Source: Treponema sp. (lineage in GTDB: Bacteria > Spirochaetota > Spirochaetia > Treponematales > Breznakiellaceae). From it: DNA of 57,080 nucleotides. The stretch is from NCBI GenBank assembly GCA_031265845.1, contig JAISCC010000152.1:1-57080 (forward strand). The letters are read 5' to 3'. Below, piece after piece: positions 44,186 to 53,713 of the stretch (position 1 is the first letter of the stretch; each line of letters starts with the position of its first letter). A model generated the notes under the pieces. It saw nothing but the letters and a program-made list of their open reading frames with translations, was not told the DNA's origin and made no database searches. A program made the translations under genes and the position numbers.

Positions 44186-45274
44186 ATGAAAATCAGAGTT
44201 ATGTTAGGCCTTCTTGTGGCTTTTTTATTTTTTTCCTGCGATCAGTATCCGATATTTCACGCGATTTCTCAGGAAGTGGAGCCAAAGGAGCCGAGAGTCA
44301 AGGGCAATCCCACGAATATGGTCGAATTAGACGCCGCCATGTACGTTGCGAGCCGGTTTGGAAAGACCATTCATTCTTACGAAAACAGCAAGTGGGGCGG
44401 CGTGTCTTCGCCTGATGGGAAAAGCGTTATGGAGCTTGCGACTGACGGGAGCCATCTCTATGCGCTTGCCGGAGTTCCCTTTGACAAGGTGGAAGTGTAT
44501 TACAGGAATGTCACTGACGCGGAGTGGGGAACGCCGATTGCTTTTGCCGCGAGCGGCGTCATACAGACCATACGCGGGGCGAGGGGAGAAGGCGATGAAG
44601 GATACATATTCGCCTCAACTGAAAATGGGTTGTTTTTCTATAAAGCAGGCGAGAACGACTTTTCTCCCCTGCTGTCAGGTCTTTCAAAAGAAAATATAGT
44701 GACGGGCGCGGCATACTTGGATAAAACATATTATGTAGCGGTTGTTAATAAAGGCATTTATACCTTTGATGGAACAACATTGTCTGATGAGCCAGTTGAC
44801 GGAACCGCCGGCAAACCCATTGTCGGGATGCTTGCTGTCGGTGATGCCATCGTGGCGGTCAGCAGGGAGCAGGGCGGCAGGAACGGCAGCCTTTTTTATG
44901 GCGACTCCTCTGGTTTTAAGGAGGAAAGCAAGAACGTCGCGTTTTCGGGCGCAATGGGAATATGGCGCGATGATGCGGATAATCCTACGCCATCTCTCCT
45001 GCTTGTAGGCATTCAGTCCCAAAGTTATTCAACGGTGAACGGCTACAGGGAAATTCTGCTTAACAACGGGTCTTTAGACCCCAATTCGCTTGGTTTGGGA
45101 AGGCCTGGAGCTTTCGATGTTTCCACCATATCAAACGCCGACAGGTATGGGTCTACTATAGAATTGCGCGTTGCAACCTCCCTGTATCAGGCGCGAGACA
45201 ACACGCTTTTCGCTTCCACCATGCAACACGGACTCTGGTCATACAGAAACGATGTCTGGAACGCCGAAGACTGA
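44186..45274 (+). CDS. Beta-propeller-like lipoprotein
   Basis: A 362-residue lipoprotein with lipobox LFFSC (Cys at about 19). After a short linker, repeats of about 45 residues alternate hydrophobic strands with Gly-rich turns (GSHLYALAGVPFD, GYIFASTENGLFFYKAG, KTYYVAVVNKGIYTFDG, DAIVAVSRE, NTLFASTMQHGLWSY), suggesting a propeller. Function unknown; it lies 37 bases after the barrel gene and likely shares its transcript. Its TGA stop is in frame with the RarA gene that follows. Confidence 0.65.
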   Translation: MKIRVMLGLLVAFLFFSCDQYPIFHAISQEVEPKEPRVKGNPTNMVELDAAMYVASRFGKTIHSYENSKWGGVSSPDGKSVMELATDGSHLYALAGVPFDKVEVYYRNVTDAEWGTPIAFAASGVIQTIRGARGEGDEGYIFASTENGLFFYKAGENDFSPLLSGLSKENIVTGAAYLDKTYYVAVVNKGIYTFDGTTLSDEPVDGTAGKPIVGMLAVGDAIVAVSREQGGRNGSLFYGDSSGFKEESKNVAFSGAMGIWRDDADNPTPSLLLVGIQSQSYSTVNGYREILLNNGSLDPNSLGLGRPGAFDVSTISNADRYGSTIELRVATSLYQARDNTLFASTMQHGLWSYRNDVWNAED

Positions 45275-45337
45275 GGCGCCTCGCTGAACGAGCTTTTCAG
45301 CGCGGCCAATCACGCCGCAGGACCCCTTGCCGACCGT

Positions 45338-47524
45338 ATGCGCCCCCGCATGTTGGATGACATCATCGGACAGGATCATATTGTGGGGCAGGGGCGGCTT
45401 TTGCGCCGCGCTATTCAGGCGGATAGAATTTCCTCGCTTATCTTTTACGGTCCTCCGGGAACCGGCAAGACCAGCCTCGCCCGAGTCATCGCCAACACCA
45501 CAAAATCCACGTTTGAAAGCCTCAACGCGGTGCTTGCCGGCATCAAAGACGTGCGGGAAGCTGTTGATCGAGCGACCGAACGCAGGAACCTCTACGGTAC
45601 GCGGACGATTCTTTTTGTGGACGAGGTTCACCGGTGGAACAAGGCGCAGCAGGACGCGCTCCTCCCCTGGGTGGAAAATGGCGTCATCATTCTTATCGGC
45701 GCGACCACTGAAAATCCATTTTTCGAGGTGAACCGCGCTCTGGTAAGCCGGAGCCGCATTTTCCAGCTTAAATCCCTTGACAAGGAGGGGCTTTTTGAAA
45801 CGGCGCGGCGCACCATCGCAGACAAAGAGCGCGGTTACGGCGCGTGGCGGGTGGCGTTTGAACAAGGCGCGTTGGATCACCTTGTGGAAGTGGCGGGCGG
45901 GGACGCCCGGAGTCTCCTCAACGCGCTTGAGCTTGCCGTTGAGACCACGCCGTCCGTGTGGCCGCCTCCTGAAAGCGCTGAAATTTACGTGAACCTTGAA
46001 GCTGCGGAGCAGAGCATACAGCGCAGGGTCGTGCTGTACGACCGGGACGGCGACTATCATTTCGACACTATCAGCGCGTTTATCAAGAGCGTACGGGGCA
46101 GCGACCCTGACGCGGCGCTGTACTGGCTTGCGAAAATGGTGAAAGCCGGGGAAGATCCGGCTTTCATTTTCAGGCGCATGATAATTCTGGCGAGCGAAGA
46201 CGTGGGGTTGGCTGATCCGCATGCCCTTTCGGTGGTTGTTTCCTGCGCTAAAGCCTTTGATCGCATCGGCTTTCCCGAAGGCAATTTTCCTTTGTCCCAC
46301 GCCTGCCTCTATCTGGCGACCGCGCCCAAGTCTAACTCGACGCTGGCCTTTTTTGACGCCATGAAGGAAGTTGAAAAGGAACACGCCGAAACGCCAAACC
46401 ACCTGCGGGACGCGAGCCGCGACAGCGAGAGTTTTGGTCATGGAGAAGGCTACATCTATCCGCACGCCTACCGCGATCACTGGGCTGCGCAGCAGTACCT
46501 GCCCGCAACGTTGCGGGGGAAAACGTTTTACACGCCGTCAACGATTGGTTACGAGGGCAAAATTCGGGAAGACACGCTTCGCAAGCGGGAAATTCAAGCC
46601 GCAGTCATACTCGACGACGACAAGCGCGAGGACGCGCTTACATGGTCGGCGGCGTCAAAGGGCAGGGAAGGCTGGTTCAAGCGGCTTTCCGGCGGCAGAA
46701 GCGACCTGCTTCTGCGGGACAGGGACCGTATTCTGGAACAGTGTTCCATTCGGCGCCACAGCCGCATCCTTATCGCCAATGCGGATGACGGGCTTCTCCT
46801 GTGGGAAGCGCTCCGCCGCGCGCCGGAAGGCTTGTCTGCGGCGTGTGTGTGCGACGAGGCGGCAAAGTCCGCCCTGCTCGGCTATGCGTCGATCCTTGAC
46901 GAGACCGAACGCCCGCTTATATGGGCGGGCGGACTTCCCTCGCCGGAAGAAGCCGAAGCCGCGTTCTCCTGCAACCAGTTCGACTACATCCTGTCACGCG
47001 AACCGTGGCGGCGTACCGGCGGTTGCGGCGCGGCTTTCACCGAATTTGCGCAGAAGTGCCGCAAGTTGCTTGCCTCCACGGGCGTTGTCGTCGTTTTGCA
47101 ATCCCCGCCCGCGCTTGGCGGAAAGATTTCCCGCCTCCTTGAGGGGCGCCTCCTTGAGGCGGAGGGGATTTTGCCGGATGCGCCGGAGACAGTGGGAAAA
47201 CTTGCCGAAGCGGAACGGGCGTTTTTTACGGCTGAGGGAAACAAACCGGAACTGCTTTGGAACGCGCAAACGCTTGAAGCCGCTTTCATGGAAGCTGGTT
47301 TTTCCGTCGTTGTCACACAGATTGATCAAAAAGAAGAGCGCATCCTTACGGAACGCGACATGGCGGCGTGGTTCAACAAGGAAAAATCAAGCTGGGGCGC
47401 GTTCATTGCGCGGGAATTGGGCGATGAAGCTTTTTTCAGCGTCCAAAAAACGCTTTCCGAACGGGTGAAACGGGGTCCGGTCGAATGGAAATGGAAAAGC
47501 CTCTTGTTGAGAGCGGTGCTTTGA
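45338..47524 (+). CDS. rarA: RarA/MgsA-type AAA ATPase with extra C-terminal Rossmann-like domain
   Basis: At least 728 residues. The first 420 or so are RarA, a clamp-loader-like ATPase acting at stalled replication forks: GPPGTGKTSLARV is Walker A, LFVDEVHRWNKAQQDALLPWVE is Walker B, GATTENPFFEVN is sensor 1, followed by the tetramerisation part ending in GYIYPHAYRDHWAAQQYLP. About 300 more residues follow, with a Rossmann-like strand (RILIANADDGLLLWEALRR, FDYILSREPWRR, GVVVVLQSPP) resembling an SAM-dependent methyltransferase fold without a clear SAM motif. Family similarity begins upstream of the ATG: in-frame codons from a CTG at 45284 read LNELFSAANHAAGPLADR, so a non-ATG start is likely. 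Confidence 0.85.
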   Translation: MRPRMLDDIIGQDHIVGQGRLLRRAIQADRISSLIFYGPPGTGKTSLARVIANTTKSTFESLNAVLAGIKDVREAVDRATERRNLYGTRTILFVDEVHRWNKAQQDALLPWVENGVIILIGATTENPFFEVNRALVSRSRIFQLKSLDKEGLFETARRTIADKERGYGAWRVAFEQGALDHLVEVAGGDARSLLNALELAVETTPSVWPPPESAEIYVNLEAAEQSIQRRVVLYDRDGDYHFDTISAFIKSVRGSDPDAALYWLAKMVKAGEDPAFIFRRMIILASEDVGLADPHALSVVVSCAKAFDRIGFPEGNFPLSHACLYLATAPKSNSTLAFFDAMKEVEKEHAETPNHLRDASRDSESFGHGEGYIYPHAYRDHWAAQQYLPATLRGKTFYTPSTIGYEGKIREDTLRKREIQAAVILDDDKREDALTWSAASKGREGWFKRLSGGRSDLLLRDRDRILEQCSIRRHSRILIANADDGLLLWEALRRAPEGLSAACVCDEAAKSALLGYASILDETERPLIWAGGLPSPEEAEAAFSCNQFDYILSREPWRRTGGCGAAFTEFAQKCRKLLASTGVVVVLQSPPALGGKISRLLEGRLLEAEGILPDAPETVGKLAEAERAFFTAEGNKPELLWNAQTLEAAFMEAGFSVVVTQIDQKEERILTERDMAAWFNKEKSSWGAFIARELGDEAFFSVQKTLSERVKRGPVEWKWKSLLLRAVL

Positions 47525-47829
47525 AAATTGCGTTTTGAAAACATCCGTTTTTAGGGCGTTAAGAAATATACAAAAACGGTCTGTTGATTTTTTTCTTGAT
47601 GTGGTATAATATATTGTCCTTTATAGGAGGAGGTATAATAGTCGCGGCGCGCGCTGATGCGCGTTGCTAACGGTGTGTTAGCAGTTTGTTAGCAGGCAGA
47701 CAGTTTATTACGCATGGAGACAGCTTGTCGGGTCAGCCGTGAGACCCGATTGTGGAAAATCGCCGCCCGCCGTTCAGGGGAGATGACGCGCCGGCACATT
47801 TCAATAAAAAGGATTTGGGGAGGGGGAAA
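47525..47829 (+). other. Leader of the flagellar cluster
   Basis: 305 bases before flhF. A -10 TATAAT (47605-47610) has a poor -35 (TTGATT, 15 bp upstream). AGGAGGAGG (47625-47633) resembles a strong ribosome site but no start codon follows it. Three hairpins follow: CGCGC/GCGCG near 47649-47664, GCTAAC/GTTAGC near 47669-47685, and TCGGGTC/GACCCGA near 47729-47750. It could be a structured regulatory leader or the remains of a gene. Confidence 0.4.
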
Positions 47830-49098
47830 ATGGAGTATTTTGTTGAACAAGCGTTGAATTATACTGAATGTCTCAATAAAATCAGAACGAAATACGGTGA
47901 GAGGGTGACGATTCTCTATCACAAAAACATTCGCGTCGGAGGTGTTTTTGGTCTCTTTGCCAAAGACGGAGTGGAGATCACTGGATTTACCGCAAACAAT
48001 TACGCAAAAAATCTGAACGTCGCAACGCCTGCTTCCACTATGCTTTCTTCTTCAGAGCCTAAAAAAACGCTTGATTTTAACGAAGAAAAAAAACGGCTCG
48101 TTGAAATGGGGAACGCCGCGAAAAAAGAGGATCCGACCTTGGTGAAGGTTCTGGAAGAGATGAAATCCATCAATGAGAAATTGAACGTCAACGCCGGAGC
48201 GTCCGCGCCCGCCGAACAATCGTCTCATTCTACGCTCGTCCGTTTGCGCGAAGCGCTTGCGTTGAATGATTTTTCACAAGCCTACATTCAAAACATCATT
48301 GAACGGTGCAAGAAAGAAATTTCCCTTGAAAGCCTCAACGATTACGATGCTGTGCAGGATAAGGCGCTTGAATGGATAGGCGAGACCATCCTTGTCTATA
48401 AAGAAGCGAAAATCTATAAAAAACCCCGCATCATGGTGTTGGTAGGACCTACGGGCGTTGGAAAAACCACAACCATCGCCAAACTCGCGGCTATTTACGG
48501 GATAGGAAGCTCAGTCAAGCCGCCTGTTTCGGTGCGGATGATAACCATCGACGCATTCCGCATCGGAGCGAAAGCCCAAATCGAAGCGTACGGCAACATC
48601 ATGGAACTGCCGGTTTCCTATGTTGAGGATTACGATGATCTAAAAAGAACAATAGCCCAATATTCTGATGATGTTGATCTTATTTTGGTCGATACTATAG
48701 GAAAGAGTCCGCGTGATTCCATTAAATTGGGTGAAATGAAGCAACTTCTGGATGCATGCGGGACCAATGCGGAGGTGCATCTTGCTGTTGCGGCAACTAC
48801 AAAATCAAGCGATATAAAAGAAATTCTGCGTCAGTTTGAGCCTTTTAATTACCGCTCCGTGATCATCACTAAATTAGACGAAACCATACGCATAGGCAAT
48901 GTGATAAGCGCGATCTCGGAAAAAGGGAAGGTGGCGTCGTATATAACGGACGGGCAAAAAGTGCCGAGCGATATTCAAACCGCGTCTGTGGTGCGTTTTC
49001 TCATCAATTTGGAAGGGTTTCACGTTAAGAGATCGAAGATTGAGGAGCGTTTCCCTTGCGACGCGGACGAGCGGATACAATGGAAAAATAAGGTTTAA
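47830..49098 (+). CDS. flhF: Flagellar biosynthesis GTPase FlhF
   Basis: A 422-residue SRP-type GTPase that sets site and number of flagella at the cell pole. The N-terminus (MEYFVEQALNYTECLNKIRTKYG) matches FlhF B-domain starts. The NG domain runs from about 150, with GPTGVGKTTTIAKLA (G1), DAFRIGAKAQIEAY, DTIGKSPRD (G3) and TKLDET (G4). GGGGAGGGGG precedes the ATG at 47830; an upstream in-frame ATG at 47752 lacks family similarity. flhG follows after a hairpin. Confidence 0.93.
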   Translation: MEYFVEQALNYTECLNKIRTKYGERVTILYHKNIRVGGVFGLFAKDGVEITGFTANNYAKNLNVATPASTMLSSSEPKKTLDFNEEKKRLVEMGNAAKKEDPTLVKVLEEMKSINEKLNVNAGASAPAEQSSHSTLVRLREALALNDFSQAYIQNIIERCKKEISLESLNDYDAVQDKALEWIGETILVYKEAKIYKKPRIMVLVGPTGVGKTTTIAKLAAIYGIGSSVKPPVSVRMITIDAFRIGAKAQIEAYGNIMELPVSYVEDYDDLKRTIAQYSDDVDLILVDTIGKSPRDSIKLGEMKQLLDACGTNAEVHLAVAATTKSSDIKEILRQFEPFNYRSVIITKLDETIRIGNVISAISEKGKVASYITDGQKVPSDIQTASVVRFLINLEGFHVKRSKIEERFPCDADERIQWKNKV

Positions 49099-49112
49099 TT
49101 ACATCTATAGTC

Positions 49113-49151
49113 GCTTTTTCAGATCTCCATAGGGGCGCGTTCTGAAAAAGC
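49113..49151 (+). terminator. Hairpin between flhF and flhG
   Basis: GCTTTTTCAG (49113-49122) and CTGAAAAAGC (49142-49151) form a perfect 10-bp stem with a 19-base loop. It may attenuate transcription into flhG, or act in mRNA stability. Confidence 0.5.
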
Positions 49152-49185
49152 CTTTATATAAACAAGGATTGTTAAGAGGATTGTC

Positions 49186-50094
49186 ATGGAAGATCAAGCG
49201 GAAAAACTGCGTGAACTGATGAGGAAAAGAGGCGAAACTTCGGCGGCAACCGCAGAAAAAGTCCAGCCGGTTAAAACGTGGGAGCAGAAAAAGACTCGCA
49301 TCATTACTATTACCAGTGGAAAAGGCGGCGTTGGAAAAACCAATGTCTCGGTAAATATGGCTATTGCCTACGCTCGGCTTGGCAAAAAAGTGGTTGTCAT
49401 GGACGCCGACTTGGGGCTTGCCAATGTGAACGTTATGCTCGGTCTTGTTCCCAAATACAACCTTTATCATGTGATGCGCAAGCAAAAAACCATGAAGGAG
49501 ATACTGGAAGAGACCGAGTACGGCATTTCCATTGTCGCGGGCGCGTCAGGGCTTTCCAAGATTGCGAATCTTACGGAAGACGAGCGGGAAAACTTCATCA
49601 ATGAGCTTGCCACCCTTTCCAATGTGGATATCATCATCATTGACACGAGCGCGGGCGTTTCCAAGAATGTGCTGGACTTCATCGTTGCGGCGGATGACGC
49701 GATCATCATTACGACGCCGGAGCCGACCGCGATTACGGATGCCTATGGCATTACCAAGATAATCGCCACTGAAATGATGAACAAGGCTGAGATCGGGCTG
49801 AAACTCGTGGTGAACAGGGTGAAGAGCGCCGAAGAAGCGAAAAAGGTCGCGGATCGAATGATCAGTATTGCCGGTCAGTTTTTGAACCTCAAGATAGAGT
49901 ACCTTGGATTCATTTACGATGATTCGATGGTTTCCCAAGCCGTATTGAGGACCAAACCCTTTACCGTCATCGATCCCAAGAGCAAGGCGTCGCTTTGTGT
50001 GCAACATCTTGTGGATCGTATGGATAAAACCGGAGTCCAGCATGAGAGAGGCGGGTTTGCCGTTATAGTGAAACGGTTTTTCAACCGTACGTGA
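49186..50094 (+). CDS. flhG: MinD/ParA-type flagellar number regulator FlhG
   Basis: A 302-residue ATPase that works with FlhF on flagellar number and placement. An N-terminal segment with AEKLRELM (about 4-14) resembles the FlhF-activating helix. Then SGKGGVGKTNVSVNMA (deviant Walker A), DADLGLANVNVMLG and IIIDTSAGVSKNVLDF follow. The C-terminal amphipathic part (GGFAVIVKRFFNR) fits a membrane-targeting helix. AAGAGG lies upstream. Confidence 0.9.
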   Translation: MEDQAEKLRELMRKRGETSAATAEKVQPVKTWEQKKTRIITITSGKGGVGKTNVSVNMAIAYARLGKKVVVMDADLGLANVNVMLGLVPKYNLYHVMRKQKTMKEILEETEYGISIVAGASGLSKIANLTEDERENFINELATLSNVDIIIIDTSAGVSKNVLDFIVAADDAIIITTPEPTAITDAYGITKIIATEMMNKAEIGLKLVVNRVKSAEEAKKVADRMISIAGQFLNLKIEYLGFIYDDSMVSQAVLRTKPFTVIDPKSKASLCVQHLVDRMDKTGVQHERGGFAVIVKRFFNRT

Positions 50095-50103
50095 GGTGAA
50101 AAA

Positions 50104-50820
50104 ATGCATGTAAAAACAAGCGGCAGCATTGCGGGTGGAGCTTTCATCCTATCTTTCCTTATCGGGCTTATCGGAGGAGCAGGTTTTCCGCTGATCCTTG
50201 TTCGCGCTCTTGTTTTTGCTTTGTTCGGGTTTGCGCTGTCAGAAGGCATTCATCTGGTTGTGAAACAGTTTTTGATTGAACCGCCGGATGTTACGGATGG
50301 AGATGCGCCGCCTGCTGGTTCCCATGTGGATATTTCTGTGGAAGACGCTTCAGGCGTGGAGCCGTCCTCCACTGTAATCAAGGACCAAGCGCCGACTGGC
50401 GGAGCGGAGTTCGCGAAACCCACGACAACGGCGTCCAGAGTGGATGACGCCGCGCCGGTTGGCGGGCTTTCGAATGAAGATGCGCTGTTTGGCGCGGCGC
50501 CTGCAAGCGGAGCGCTGGATGGGGAAGCCAAAAGCGTCCTTGCCGAAACAGCGAACGCTGACAGCGCGGATTCTGCGGCGGCTGCTTCACCGGCGGCGGA
50601 CGGCGCAATGGAGACGCTTTTTTCGAACGTTCCCATGCCGTTAAAGGACGTGAAGCTGCCCGATATGGAAAACATGACAGACGCTTTTGTTGAGAAAAAA
50701 GAGGAGGAATTGTTTGAGCCGCCTCCACGAAAACAGACAAGGAAGGCGGCTGAAGCTTTAGGGAAAAATTATGATCCCGCAAAAGTTGCGAATGCGATAA
50801 AAACTTTATTACGAAAATGA
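50104..50820 (+). CDS. Membrane protein of unknown function in the flagellar cluster
   Basis: A 238-residue protein. One or two membrane helices at about 8-50, then a long acidic, Ala/Ser/Pro-rich linker (about 60-190), then a short basic C-terminal helix (KAAEALGKNYDPAKVANAIKTLL). No domain recognised. The stop overlaps the start of the sigma factor gene, so it is part of the operon. Homologues in the same place in other treponemes would be expected. Confidence 0.6.
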   Translation: MHVKTSGSIAGGAFILSFLIGLIGGAGFPLILVRALVFALFGFALSEGIHLVVKQFLIEPPDVTDGDAPPAGSHVDISVEDASGVEPSSTVIKDQAPTGGAEFAKPTTTASRVDDAAPVGGLSNEDALFGAAPASGALDGEAKSVLAETANADSADSAAAASPAADGAMETLFSNVPMPLKDVKLPDMENMTDAFVEKKEEELFEPPPRKQTRKAAEALGKNYDPAKVANAIKTLLRK

Positions 50821-51617
50821 GGGTGATGATGGGGAATATCCCTCTTGAGCAAAAAACTGAAGATGAACTTTGGATTGAGTATAGCAAGACGAAGGATACA
50901 AAGATTCGAGAATTTTTTATCAAGCAATACGCGCCGTTGGTAAAATATGTGGCGGGCAGGGTCGCGGTGGGAATGCCTCCTACTGTGGAGTTTGATGATC
51001 TCGTAGGGTTCGGCGTTTTCGGCCTGTTGGATGCCATTGATAAATTCGATATGAAAAAAGGCGTTAAGTTCAAAACCTACGCTGTTACCCGTATCCGCGG
51101 CGCTATTATTGATGAGCTTCGCTCAATAGACTGGGTTCCGCGTTCGGTGCGGCAGAAGGCGCGGGAAATTGAGAACGCTATAGGCGCGCTTGAGGCTCAG
51201 CTTGGCAGGGTCGCGACGGATCGGGAGATTGCGTTGTCGCTTGGGCTTAAAGAAGACGAGTATCTCAAGCTCTTGACAAAAACAACGTCAACCACCATGC
51301 TCTCTTTAAGCGACGTGTGGTTTTCCGGCGATGAGAACGACAAGGTTTCCATTGGGGAAAGTATTGAGGCTCCTTCCAGTCTTAACCCCGATGTGATCTC
51401 CGAGAAAGCGGAAGCTAAACGGGTGCTTAAAGAATATATAAAAGAATTGTCCGAAAAAGAGCAAAAGATACTGGTGTTATACTATTACAAAGGATTGACG
51501 CTTAAAGAAATTGGGCAGGTTTTGAGCGTCACCGAATCCAGAGTGTCGCAGCTTCACTCAAAAGCGATAGTTCACCTGAGAGCTAAATTAACCAATGCGC
51601 GGAAAGGTCTTTTATAA
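50817..51617 (+). CDS. fliA: FliA/WhiG-family RNA polymerase sigma factor
   Basis: A 266-residue sigma-28-type factor directing late flagellar and chemotaxis genes. Region 2 has YVAGRVAVGMPPTVEFDDLVGFGVFGLLDAIDKF and RIRGAIIDELRSIDWVPRSVR, region 3 has LGRVATDREIALSLGL, and region 4 has GLTLKEIGQVLSVTESRVSQLHSKA. The chosen ATG overlaps the upstream stop (ATGA); ATGs at 50826 and 50829 are alternatives. The chemoreceptor promoters seen here look like sigma-A, not sigma-28. Confidence 0.93.
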   Translation: MRVMMGNIPLEQKTEDELWIEYSKTKDTKIREFFIKQYAPLVKYVAGRVAVGMPPTVEFDDLVGFGVFGLLDAIDKFDMKKGVKFKTYAVTRIRGAIIDELRSIDWVPRSVRQKAREIENAIGALEAQLGRVATDREIALSLGLKEDEYLKLLTKTTSTTMLSLSDVWFSGDENDKVSIGESIEAPSSLNPDVISEKAEAKRVLKEYIKELSEKEQKILVLYYYKGLTLKEIGQVLSVTESRVSQLHSKAIVHLRAKLTNARKGLL

Positions 51618-51672
51618 GAGCCTGTTCCAAAACGCGATCCCCGTTCGGCGAACCGCTTGATGGAACAGCCTC
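51618..51672. repeat. GAGGCTGTTYCAAAA hairpin repeat, copy 3
   Basis: GAGCCTGTTCCA (51618-51629) and TGGAACAGCCTC (51661-51672) form a stem with one mismatch. It lies between fliA and the FapA-like gene and could serve as a terminator. Confidence 0.65.
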
Positions 51673-51733
51673 ATAAGGAAGATGCGAAGCTGTAAAAAGG
51701 TACCGCAACCTGTAATTTGCAAAGGAGGCAGCC

Positions 51734-53692
51734 GTGATAGATTTTGTCAAACTGCAACAGTTGATGAAAGACCAGCTTGAAATTGACAGAACGATTCGTA
51801 TTGTCAATACCGAAGGTCCGACCTTGGAGTCCGCCCTTGAGGAAGCGTCCACTCTACTCAACATTCCGGTGCGCCGCATTGAGTATGAAGTGATCGAACG
51901 GGGATTCGGGGGCGTTTTCGGCGCTGGAAAAAAAGAGTGGAAGATCAAGACCTACGCCAAGGCTTTGATGCGGAAGACAAAAATCAGCGCCGATAGCGAG
52001 AGCGTCGGCGAGGAAGCGGTCTCAACGGCTACAATGAACAGTGACGGAGAAATGTTTGTCATGTTAAACCCCAACGGAGCGTTGCTTAAAGTGAAGCCTC
52101 CCACCGGATCGGGCAGATCCGTCACCGAGGCGATGGCGATACAGGCGCTCAACGACCGGAATATTAAAGACATTGACGTGAATATGGTGTGCGCTGTTGT
52201 TGGACATGCCGAAGGCGTGTATATAAAGGTTGGAACCTTTAACCGCAACTACAGCCATGACAGCAACTTACGGGTTGAAGTCATGGATAACGACATGAAA
52301 GCTTTTATAACCGTAGAGCCTGCGGGCGTCCATGGTTGCGATCTGTCCGAAGAGATCATCGTCGACCTTTTGCATAAAAACCACATAGTTTACGGAATCA
52401 AAAACGATGTTATAGAACACTTTGTGGATCATCCCGTCTATAAGACGCCGGTTTTAGTTGCGGAGGGGATGAAAGAAGCCAATGGACGGAACGCTTATAT
52501 AGAGTATAAATTTGAAACAAATCCGAACAAGATGCATCTGCGGGAAAGCCGCACCGGCATGATTGACTTTAAGAATATTCAACTTATCCAGAATGTAATT
52601 GACAATCAGCCCGTGGCCGTAAAAATTCCCGCTGAAGAAGGGAAAAAAGGAAGAACGGTTAAGGGCGAGTTTCTTCCCGCAAAAGACGGCGTTGACATAT
52701 CGTTGCCGCTGGGAAATCACGTACACGCGGATAAAGACGGCATGACGATTCTCGCCGATATTAACGGGCAGGTTATGCTTGCCAATGGCGTTGTCAATGT
52801 TGAGCCGGTGTTTCTGGTGCAGGGCAATGTGTGCCTCAAGACAGGAAACATCATTTTCTTGGGCAACGTCGTGGTTACCGGCAATGTGGAAGACGGCTTC
52901 TCTGTAAAAGCGGCCGGAGATATTGAGGTGAAAGGCACCGTTGAGTGCGCCGAAATGGAAGCGGAAGGCAACATCAGCGTCGCCCAAGGCATAACAGGGA
53001 AGACGACCGGTCATGTGAAGGCGGGAAAATCTATATGGGCGCGTTTCATAGAAAACGCCATTATTGACGCGGGCGACATGGTGGTGGTGTCTGACGGCAT
53101 CATCAACTCGCAGGTGGACGCCTACAAGCGGATCGTGTGCCAGGGAAAACGCGCCCGCATCGTAGGTGGAAGGCTCAGGGCTTCCGAGGAGATTAACGCG
53201 CAGGTCATAGGCACCTCAAGCGGCGGCACCGAGACGATCTGCGAAGTGGGCATCGATCCCAGTATAAAAGAAGCCCTTGAACAATTGGCTCTTGACAAGG
53301 AGCGCTATAAAAAAGAACTTGAGAACGTACAAGCCGAAATGCAGATGCTCATCAACATAAAAGCCCAGAGAAAGAGCCTTCCTGAAGATAAGGAATTCCT
53401 CCTGAATGAGCTTATGGATCAGAGAAACAGTTTGGTCTCCGAATTGGAGGATATTGATAAAGAAATAGAGCAAAAACAGGAGGAACAGAGCGCCGTCAAG
53501 ACGCGGGGACGTGTTTCCGTTGCGAACAAGATATACCCGGGCGCCAGAATCGTTATCCGTGATGTTGTTGAAAATATACGCAACGAATATCGAGCCGCAA
53601 CTTTTGTCTTGGAAGACAATCTCATCCGCGTCGTTAAATACGAAGAGCCTGACAAAGACGCGAAAAGAGAGTTCGAGTCCATGAATGATTAG
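51734..53692 (+). CDS. FapA-like DUF342 protein with N-terminal Jag-N domain
   Basis: A 652-residue cytosolic protein. Residues 15-75 form a Jag-N domain (TEGPTLESALEEASTLLNIPVRRIEYEVIERG). A DUF342/FapA core follows from about 90, with a beta-helix of repeated GNV(V/N)VTGNVEDGFSVKAAGDIEVKG-type turns around 370-480. A coiled coil (about 520-590) and a small C-terminal domain close it. FapA proteins are associated with flagellar assembly or cell-shape systems; here it sits directly after fliA. The GTG at 51734 has AAGGAGG 6 bases upstream. Confidence 0.82.
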   Translation: MIDFVKLQQLMKDQLEIDRTIRIVNTEGPTLESALEEASTLLNIPVRRIEYEVIERGFGGVFGAGKKEWKIKTYAKALMRKTKISADSESVGEEAVSTATMNSDGEMFVMLNPNGALLKVKPPTGSGRSVTEAMAIQALNDRNIKDIDVNMVCAVVGHAEGVYIKVGTFNRNYSHDSNLRVEVMDNDMKAFITVEPAGVHGCDLSEEIIVDLLHKNHIVYGIKNDVIEHFVDHPVYKTPVLVAEGMKEANGRNAYIEYKFETNPNKMHLRESRTGMIDFKNIQLIQNVIDNQPVAVKIPAEEGKKGRTVKGEFLPAKDGVDISLPLGNHVHADKDGMTILADINGQVMLANGVVNVEPVFLVQGNVCLKTGNIIFLGNVVVTGNVEDGFSVKAAGDIEVKGTVECAEMEAEGNISVAQGITGKTTGHVKAGKSIWARFIENAIIDAGDMVVVSDGIINSQVDAYKRIVCQGKRARIVGGRLRASEEINAQVIGTSSGGTETICEVGIDPSIKEALEQLALDKERYKKELENVQAEMQMLINIKAQRKSLPEDKEFLLNELMDQRNSLVSELEDIDKEIEQKQEEQSAVKTRGRVSVANKIYPGARIVIRDVVENIRNEYRAATFVLEDNLIRVVKYEEPDKDAKREFESMND

Positions 53693-53713
53693 GGACACTG
53701 AGGGACAAAGGCA

